DNA of 9,669 nucleotides from Hyphomicrobiales bacterium (GTDB lineage: Bacteria > Pseudomonadota > Alphaproteobacteria > Rhizobiales > Devosiaceae), in NCBI GenBank assembly GCA_028290345.1, contig JAQGKB010000177.1:1-9669 (forward strand). Direction: 5' to 3'. Positions within the stretch are counted from its first letter, which is position 1, and each line of letters begins with the position of its first letter. The notes beneath the pieces were generated by a model, which made no database searches, was not told where the DNA came from, and was given only the letters and a program-made list of their open reading frames with translations. Made by a program: the position numbers and the translations under genes. Below are positions 5,490 to 9,669 of this stretch, in pieces.

Positions 5490-7151
5490 CTATTCGTTCA
5501 GCAGCTTTATCAACTTCTTGTTGTGGCCATAAAGGTCGCCATACGAGCGGATAGTGCCATCGGGATCGACGCGCAGGGTGAAATAGGCCAGGTGCACTGG
5601 AATGTGAGTCTTGAGCGGCACCCAGCGTTCGGACGGGCCGAACATGGCCTCGAGCTTGGCCGAGGTGAGACCGGGCTCGCTCTTGAGCAGCGCATCGGCG
5701 AAGTCCATCGGGTTCTGCACGCGCACGCAGCCATGGCTGAAGGCGCGGAAGTCGCGGGCGAACAGCGATTTGGACGGCGTATCGTGCAGGTAGATGTCCA
5801 ATGCATTGGGGAACAGGAACTTGATGTTGCCCAGGGCGTTGCCGGCGCCCGGCCTCTGCCGGACGGCGTAGGGGAACTTGCCCGCCGGCAGCGAGCCCCA
5901 GTCGACGCTCGAGGCGTTGACCACCCTGGCTCCCGAGAGCAGTTCCATGTTCTGGCTGTCGAGGTACCCCGGATTGCTGGCGAGTTTCGGCGCGATCTCG
6001 TTGTTGATGATCGAGGAGGGCACGTTCCAGTATGGATTGACGACGATGTCCTGGATCTGGTTCGAAAAGATCGGCGTCTGCGTGGTCGGTTTGCCGACGA
6101 CGACGCGGGTGGTGTAGGTGACCGTGTCGTTGTCGATGACGTAGAGCCTGAATTCCGGAATGTTGACCAGTACCCGGAAGGCGCCCATGTCGGACGGCAT
6201 CCAGCGCCAGCGTTCCATATTGGCGATGATATCGTCCTTGGAGACGCCGGAGCTGCCGTTGAGGGCCGCGACCGTTGCCGGGCCAATATGGCCGTCGGCC
6301 GAGAGCCCCAGGCTGGTCTGGAAGGCCTTCACCGCCGTGACCACGGCGTCGTCATAGACGAGGGCCGCTTCCGGCGTCGCGTCGGCGGACGCCGGGACGT
6401 TGAGGCGCTGGCGCAGGAGCGCTACGCGCTCGTCGGTCATCCCGGCCTTGAGCAGCGGCCCGTCGGGCACGACGACCGCCGCCTCGGCGGCGCTGCCGTT
6501 GAGCTTGGCGAGGGCCGCCTTGAGCTGGATGAATTCGCGGTCCTTGGGGTCGAGGTCGTGTAGCACCTGGTCGGGGGCGTCGCTGGAGGCGAGCTTGAGC
6601 AGGGTGTCGGACGCGTCGAGGCGGTGCGGGGCGATCGCCAGATAGGGTGAGACCGTTGCCGGCGCTATACGCCCGCCATAGGCGTTCTGCGCATAGCGGA
6701 GCGTCGACGCCGAGAAGGCGGTTTCGAGTGCGGCAAGCTTTGCCGGATCACTGCCGGCGCCGGCGACATCGAGCGCCGGGGTCAGGTAGTCGCTGAGGCG
6801 GAAGCCCTCCGTGGCGGCATCCTTGAAGACGGAAATGATCTTTTCGGCGTTCGGCGAAAAGCTCACCTTGCCGTCCGTGCCCTTGACGATCCACAACGGC
6901 TCGAAGCCGCGCGCGCCATAGAAATAGTAGAGCTTCTGCGCGTCGGCATAGCCGCGGCTATCCGGCTTGGCGTCGTAGTAGGCGGTCGAAAGTGCGGCCT
7001 TGATGGTGCGAGCCAGATCGTCGGCCGGCGGGGCAATCACGACGCGGGATGGCACGTCGCTGGCTGCGGGCACGGCGGCCTGTACATAGGCCGTTCCCGA
7101 CGCTCCGAAGATGAACGCGCCAGCGGCAAGACAGGCCATCAATCTGTTCAT
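5490..7151 (-). CDS. YcbB/LdtD-like L,D-transpeptidase
   Basis: This 553-residue protein is a periplasmic L,D-transpeptidase of the YcbB (LdtD) type, which makes 3-3 (DAP-DAP) cross-links in peptidoglycan. The start MNRLMACLAAGAFIFGASG is a Sec signal peptide, probably cut after YVQA. Next come an N-terminal scaffold domain with repeated Tyr/Trp motifs (YYFYGARGFEPLWI, DYLTPALD, YGGRIAP), then a peptidoglycan-binding helical domain (DERVALLRQRLNV ... AVKAFQTSLGLSADG ... IGPATVAALN). The catalytic YkuD domain begins at RVLVNIPEFRLYV and contains SHGCVRV with the nucleophile Cys475 and its His473. Length is close to E. coli YcbB (615). The ATG at 7151 is preferred over the ATG at 7166 because GGAG lies 5 bases before it and nothing suitable precedes 7166. 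The YcbK-like gene follows on the same strand, the same order as E. coli ycbB-ycbK. Confidence 0.95.
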   Translation of the reverse strand: MNRLMACLAAGAFIFGASGTAYVQAAVPAASDVPSRVVIAPPADDLARTIKAALSTAYYDAKPDSRGYADAQKLYYFYGARGFEPLWIVKGTDGKVSFSPNAEKIISVFKDAATEGFRLSDYLTPALDVAGAGSDPAKLAALETAFSASTLRYAQNAYGGRIAPATVSPYLAIAPHRLDASDTLLKLASSDAPDQVLHDLDPKDREFIQLKAALAKLNGSAAEAAVVVPDGPLLKAGMTDERVALLRQRLNVPASADATPEAALVYDDAVVTAVKAFQTSLGLSADGHIGPATVAALNGSSGVSKDDIIANMERWRWMPSDMGAFRVLVNIPEFRLYVIDNDTVTYTTRVVVGKPTTQTPIFSNQIQDIVVNPYWNVPSSIINNEIAPKLASNPGYLDSQNMELLSGARVVNASSVDWGSLPAGKFPYAVRQRPGAGNALGNIKFLFPNALDIYLHDTPSKSLFARDFRAFSHGCVRVQNPMDFADALLKSEPGLTSAKLEAMFGPSERWVPLKTHIPVHLAYFTLRVDPDGTIRSYGDLYGHNKKLIKLLNE

Positions 7152-7422
7152 AGGAACTCCATGCATTCAGGGCCCGCAGGCGTGCGCTCGGTTGTCGAAT
7201 CCAGCGCTCGCAGCCGCCCCGCATGCGCTTGCTACTACGCTAGAAATCTTAACGCTGACAATTGCTCGCGAGATTGTGAGCAGCGTCTGTGACCTTGTTG
7301 CAACGCGCCGCGGACACCCCCTGCTGTTGCATGCGGGGCCACCATACGCGCGCCGGGCTGGCGCGGGCCTGAACTGCCCATTTGGCCGGCGTTCATCGCC
7401 GTGCGGCGGCCTTGCGAGACCC
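7152..7422. other. Intergenic region between the regulator and the L,D-transpeptidase
   Basis: These 271 bases hold the ldt upstream region. Visible elements are the shared motif at 7247-7259, a CTCGCGAG palindrome (7265-7272) inside a TGCTC/GAGCA repeat (7263-7282), and a stem CGGCG-TTCAT-CGCCG (7387-7401) about 20 bases past the regulator stop. That stem could help end the regulator transcript but has no T run. A TTGTCA at 7261-7256 on the minus strand could be a -35 box; the expected -10 position (TAGTAG) is poor. No gene was recognised. Confidence 0.5.
7247..7259 (-). promoter_or_regulatory. Copy 2 of shared motif GTCAGCGTTAAGA
   Basis: On the minus strand this reads GTCAGCGTTAAGA, matching the element before the YcbK-like gene at 12 of 13 positions. 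It lies about 96 bases before the ldt ATG at 7151 and overlaps the TTGTCA that could act as a -35 box. This supports a common regulator or promoter type for the two genes, but two copies cannot define a motif. Confidence 0.4.
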
Positions 7423-8889
7423 CTACGCCGCATCGCTTTCGACCCCGTCGTCGAGACCGTATTCCTTGAGCTTGCGATAAAGGGTCGAGCGGCCGATCTT
7501 CAGCGCCCGCGCCACCCGCGACATCCGCCCGGCGTGGTGATCGATCGCGAAGATGATGAGTTGGCGTTCCAGCTCGGCGAGCGAGGCGAGTTTTCCGGCC
7601 TCGTCAAGGAAGCGATCGGCCATGGCGGGAGCGGCTTCGGTCGCGCGGGGGCGGCCCGTGGCCTGGTCGATATGGACCGGCGCACGCAAGTCGAGGCTGG
7701 TGGCGAGCAGGGCCGCCTCGCGGCCGGCAGTCTTGGCGAGAATCTGCGGGAAGTCGGCGGTCTCGAGCCAGTTCGACCGGCAGAGCACGACGGCGCGATA
7801 GACGGTATTTTCGAGTTGCCGGATATTGCCCGGCCAGTCGTAGCTCTGCAGCAGCGCGATGGCGTCGGGCGCGATGCCGGTGATGCGGCGGCCGGCCTCG
7901 GCGGCAAGGCGGGCGATGAAATGGCCGACGAGCTCCGGAATGTCCTCGCGCCGTTCCCGCAGCGGCGGGACGTAGATCGGCAACACGTTGAGCCGATAGT
8001 AGAGATCTTCGCGGAAATCGCCGGATTTGGCGAGATTGAGCAGGCGCCGGTTGGTGGCAGCGATGATGCGGACATTGACCCGTTCCAGCTTGCTGCTGCC
8101 CACCGGCTCGATCTCGCCGCCCTGCACGACGCGCAGCAGCTTTGCCTGAGTTTCGAGCGACAGCTCGCCAACTTCGTCGATGAATAGCGTACCGCCATGC
8201 GCCTGCTGGAATTTGCCCGGCCGGTCGGACGGACCGCCTTTGCGGACACCGAACAGCGTGGCCTCGATCTCGTCGAAGGGCAGGTCGCCGCAGTAGACGC
8301 AGATGAAGGGCTTGAAGGCGCGTTCGCCCAGACCCTGGATGACGCGGGCGACGAGTTCCTTGCCGACCCCGTTCTCGCCCTCGATCAAGACGGCGAGCGG
8401 GCTCTTGGCGGCCTTGGCGACCAGTGCCAGCACCCGGGCCATGGCCTCGGACTGGGCGACGATATCGCGTGAGGCGAGCACGCCGTCGCGCAGGCTGCGG
8501 GCGGTACGGATCTGGGTTTCGAGCGCGTCGAGCCGCATGGCGTTCCGCAGAGAAACCGTGAGCCGCTCGGCGGGAACGGGTTTGACGATGAAATCGACGG
8601 CACCGTTGCGCATCGCTGAGGCAATGGTTTCCGGCGACGAATTGGCCGCCTGCACGATCACCGGGGTTTGCAGGCCTTCGCGCGCCATGGTCTCCAGCAC
8701 GGCCATGCCGTCGAGATCTGGCATCACCAGGTCGAGTAGCACGGCGGCGATGCCGCGATCGGCGCGCAGCAGTTCCAGCGCTTCGCGCCCGCTATGTGCA
8801 AGGATGGGGGTGAAGCCGGCCTGGCTGGCGGTTTCAGCGGTGAGCCGCAATTGCGGCGGCTCGTCGTCAACGATCAAAACACGCGTCAT
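7423..8889 (-). CDS. NtrC-type response regulator lacking the GAFTGA sigma-54 loop
   Basis: The 488-residue protein has three parts. The first is a receiver domain (1-~118): Asp8-Asp9, phospho-acceptor Asp53 in LLDLVMPDLDG, and Lys103 in VKP. The second is an AAA+ domain (~145-370): Walker A GENGVGKE at 171-178, Walker B GGTLFIDE at 232-239, and arginines 293 and 299 in FREDLYYRL. The third is a C-terminal Fis-type helix-turn-helix (GRMSRVARALKIGRSTLYRK). It is a cytoplasmic DNA-binding regulator, presumably phosphorylated by an unlinked kinase. Two oddities stand out. The L1 loop, normally K-GAFTGA-x-R, reads KGGPSDRPGKF (217-227), so the sigma-54 contact motif is absent, apparently through a short in-frame loss. 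The receiver switch Thr/Ser is Ala (VIVQAAN, 77-83). ATPase motifs are kept. The start MTRVLIVDDE at 8889 fits the family although the ribosome binding site is weak; an upstream in-frame TTG at 8916 is unlikely. Target genes are unknown. Confidence 0.93.
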   Translation of the reverse strand: MTRVLIVDDEPPQLRLTAETASQAGFTPILAHSGREALELLRADRGIAAVLLDLVMPDLDGMAVLETMAREGLQTPVIVQAANSSPETIASAMRNGAVDFIVKPVPAERLTVSLRNAMRLDALETQIRTARSLRDGVLASRDIVAQSEAMARVLALVAKAAKSPLAVLIEGENGVGKELVARVIQGLGERAFKPFICVYCGDLPFDEIEATLFGVRKGGPSDRPGKFQQAHGGTLFIDEVGELSLETQAKLLRVVQGGEIEPVGSSKLERVNVRIIAATNRRLLNLAKSGDFREDLYYRLNVLPIYVPPLRERREDIPELVGHFIARLAAEAGRRITGIAPDAIALLQSYDWPGNIRQLENTVYRAVVLCRSNWLETADFPQILAKTAGREAALLATSLDLRAPVHIDQATGRPRATEAAPAMADRFLDEAGKLASLAELERQLIIFAIDHHAGRMSRVARALKIGRSTLYRKLKEYGLDDGVESDAA

Positions 8890-8913
8890 GTTACAACTTA
8901 CGCAAGAGAGTGG

Positions 8914-8926
8914 CACCGATTCGGTG
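8914..8926. promoter_or_regulatory. Palindrome CACCGA-T-TCGGTG upstream of the regulator
   Basis: A perfect 6+1+6 inverted repeat lies 25-37 bases before the regulator ATG. Fis-type domains bind two-fold symmetric sites, so self-regulation is possible. As RNA it would be a hairpin in the leader. A binding role is inferred only from symmetry and position. Confidence 0.35.
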
Positions 8927-8955
8927 TGCCGTTTTGGAGCAGGTTAGGCGCGAGC

Positions 8956-8974
8956 GCTTAACAGGGTTTTAAGC
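8956..8974. promoter_or_regulatory. CtrA-type box TTAA-N7-TTAA within GCTTAA-N7-TTAAGC
   Basis: TTAA (8958-8961), seven bases, and TTAA (8969-8972) match the alphaproteobacterial CtrA full-site core exactly. The flanking GC on both sides makes a perfect inverted repeat of 6+7+6. It lies about 70 bases before the regulator ATG and about 90 before the oligopeptidase ATG, so it could act on either gene. CtrA is the cell-cycle master regulator of this class and is often linked to envelope and division genes. The match could still be chance. Confidence 0.45.
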
Positions 8975-8998
8975 ACTGGCCGTGCGACGGCATCGCGC

Positions 8999-9027
8999 TT
9001 GGCATCCCCCGCAGTGCTGGCTATGGT
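8999..9027 (+). promoter_or_regulatory. Candidate sigma-70-type promoter for the oligopeptidase gene
   Basis: TTGGCA (8999-9004), a 17-base spacer and TATGGT (9022-9027) resemble a housekeeping promoter. Transcription would start near 9034 and leave a leader of about 29 bases holding the AGGA box. The CtrA-like box would sit roughly 60-75 bases upstream of that start. Confidence 0.4.
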
Positions 9028-9062
9028 CGCGGCCTGTTCATCGATTAGGAAAGACGGCGCTG

Positions 9063-9669
9063 ATGACTGATCTGTTGCGTGCTCCGCAAGCTCAGGCCCA
9101 GCAGGGCCACAACCGGCTCGGCACCCTGCCGGAATGGGATCTCAGCGATCTCTATCCGGGCCGGGACGCTCCCCAGTTGAAAACCGATCTGGCGCGCGCC
9201 AAGACCGACGCGGAGGCCTTCGAGACCGATTTCAAGGGCAAGCTCGAAAGCCTCGCCAAGAGCGGCGGCCTGCTCGACGCCATCACCCGGGTGGAAGCCC
9301 TGGGCGATCTTACCGGCAAGATCAGCGCCTTCGCCTATCTGCAATATGCGCAGAATACCGCCGATCCGGACCGGGCGAAATTCCTCGGCGATACCAGCGA
9401 GGCGCTGACCAACCTCTCCAGCGGGCTGATCTTTTTCGAACTGGAATTGAACCGGATCGACGACGAGGTGCTGACCGCTGCGTTCGCGGCCGATGCGGCG
9501 CTGGCGCGCTACAAGCCGTGGTTCGATGAACTGCGCAAGGCAAAGCCCTATCAGCTCGAGGATCGGGTGGAGGAACTGTTCCACGACAAATCGATCACCG
9601 GCGCCACGGCGTGGAACCGGCTGTTCGACGAGACCATGGCGAGCCTCAAATTCGAAGTGGACGGCGAAA
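9063..9669 (+). CDS. Oligoendopeptidase F-like M3 family metallopeptidase, N-terminal part (cut by window edge)
   Basis: The 202 visible residues begin MTDLLRAPQAQAQ and then follow the N-terminal half of PepF/M3-family oligoendopeptidases: LGTLPEWDLSDLYPG, the AFETDFKGKLESL helix, GKISAFAYLQYAQNT, ALTNLSSGLIFFELELN, the segment ALARYKPWFDELRKAKPYQL, and then EELFHDKSITG-ATAWNRLFDE. These enzymes are cytoplasmic zinc peptidases that degrade short peptides. The HEXXH zinc site lies beyond the window, so activity cannot be judged. The ATG at 9063 has an AGGA at 9047-9050, a rather long 12-base spacing, but the family N-terminus fits. It diverges from the NtrC-like regulator and shares the region with the CtrA-like box. 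The gene symbol pepF is a family label only. Confidence 0.9.
   Translation, partial: MTDLLRAPQAQAQQGHNRLGTLPEWDLSDLYPGRDAPQLKTDLARAKTDAEAFETDFKGKLESLAKSGGLLDAITRVEALGDLTGKISAFAYLQYAQNTADPDRAKFLGDTSEALTNLSSGLIFFELELNRIDDEVLTAAFAADAALARYKPWFDELRKAKPYQLEDRVEELFHDKSITGATAWNRLFDETMASLKFEVDGE

Larger units (their letters stand above)
8890..9062. promoter_or_regulatory. Divergent promoter region between the regulator and the oligopeptidase gene
   Basis: This 173-base region separates two divergent genes and contains the palindrome at 8914-8926, the TTAA-N7-TTAA box at 8956-8974 and a candidate plus-strand promoter at 8999-9027. No small open frame with a convincing start was recognised. I searched for a sigma-54 -24/-12 element for the regulator and found none with correct GG-N10-GC spacing. 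Confidence 0.6.

Noticed and set aside
5379..6563. 394-residue open frame on the plus strand
   Set aside because: It is antisense to the L,D-transpeptidase, whose catalytic motif and signal peptide are clear.
7125..7151. Lipobox-like LMAC at the start of the L,D-transpeptidase
   Set aside because: The cysteine is residue 7, far too close to the N-terminus for a lipoprotein signal; a normal hydrophobic segment follows it.
7111..8187. 358-residue open frame on the plus strand
   Set aside because: It is antisense to the start of ldt and most of the NtrC-like regulator; no recognisable family.
8896..8912. Possible sigma-54 promoter (TGCCAC...TTGC) before the regulator
   Set aside because: The first element lacks GG and the spacing is one base short of the required GG-N10-GC.

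Overview
The window looks like chromosomal DNA from a GC-rich alphaproteobacterium. The protein types (a dxs with the NDNDMSI signature, paired cell-wall enzymes of the YcbB/YcbK type, a PepF-type M3 oligopeptidase, an NtrC-like response regulator) and a perfect CtrA-type TTAA-N7-TTAA box suit Hyphomicrobiales, perhaps a Devosia-like genus. The genus is inference only. I see no mobile element, phage gene, CRISPR array, tRNA or rRNA.

Layout from left to right: (1) the 5' end of a PAS-domain sensory protein, minus strand, cut by the left edge. (2) A roughly 520-base non-coding divergent region. (3) An exported alpha/beta hydrolase on the plus strand. (4) dxs on the minus strand, convergent with the hydrolase and only 18 bases from it. 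(5) A minus-strand YcbK/MepK-like (DUF882, M15-type) zinc peptidase with a very long low-complexity tail, lying upstream of dxs. (6) A minus-strand YcbB/LdtD-like L,D-transpeptidase. (7) A minus-strand NtrC-type response regulator that has lost the GAFTGA loop. (8) A divergent 173-base region carrying the CtrA-like box and a second palindrome. (9) The 5' part of an M3-family oligoendopeptidase F on the plus strand, cut by the right edge.

Functional reading: the ldt and YcbK-like genes form a peptidoglycan 3-3 cross-link module. One enzyme makes L,D cross-links; the other belongs to the family that cuts them. The order matches ycbB-ycbK in E. coli. Both genes are preceded by a near-identical 13-base motif, GT(T/C)AGCGTTAAGA on their coding strand, which suggests shared control. 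dxs supplies isoprenoid precursors, including those for the undecaprenyl carrier of cell-wall synthesis. It follows the peptidase on the same strand but has its own candidate promoter and a palindrome next to its ribosome binding site. The regulator upstream of the ldt is a full receiver-AAA+-Fis protein, but it lacks the sigma-54 contact loop and the receiver switch Thr/Ser. It probably does not act as a normal sigma-54 activator.

The most unusual items are the GAFTGA-less regulator, the CtrA-like box, and the motif shared by the two cell-wall genes. I did not find an obvious new multi-gene system.
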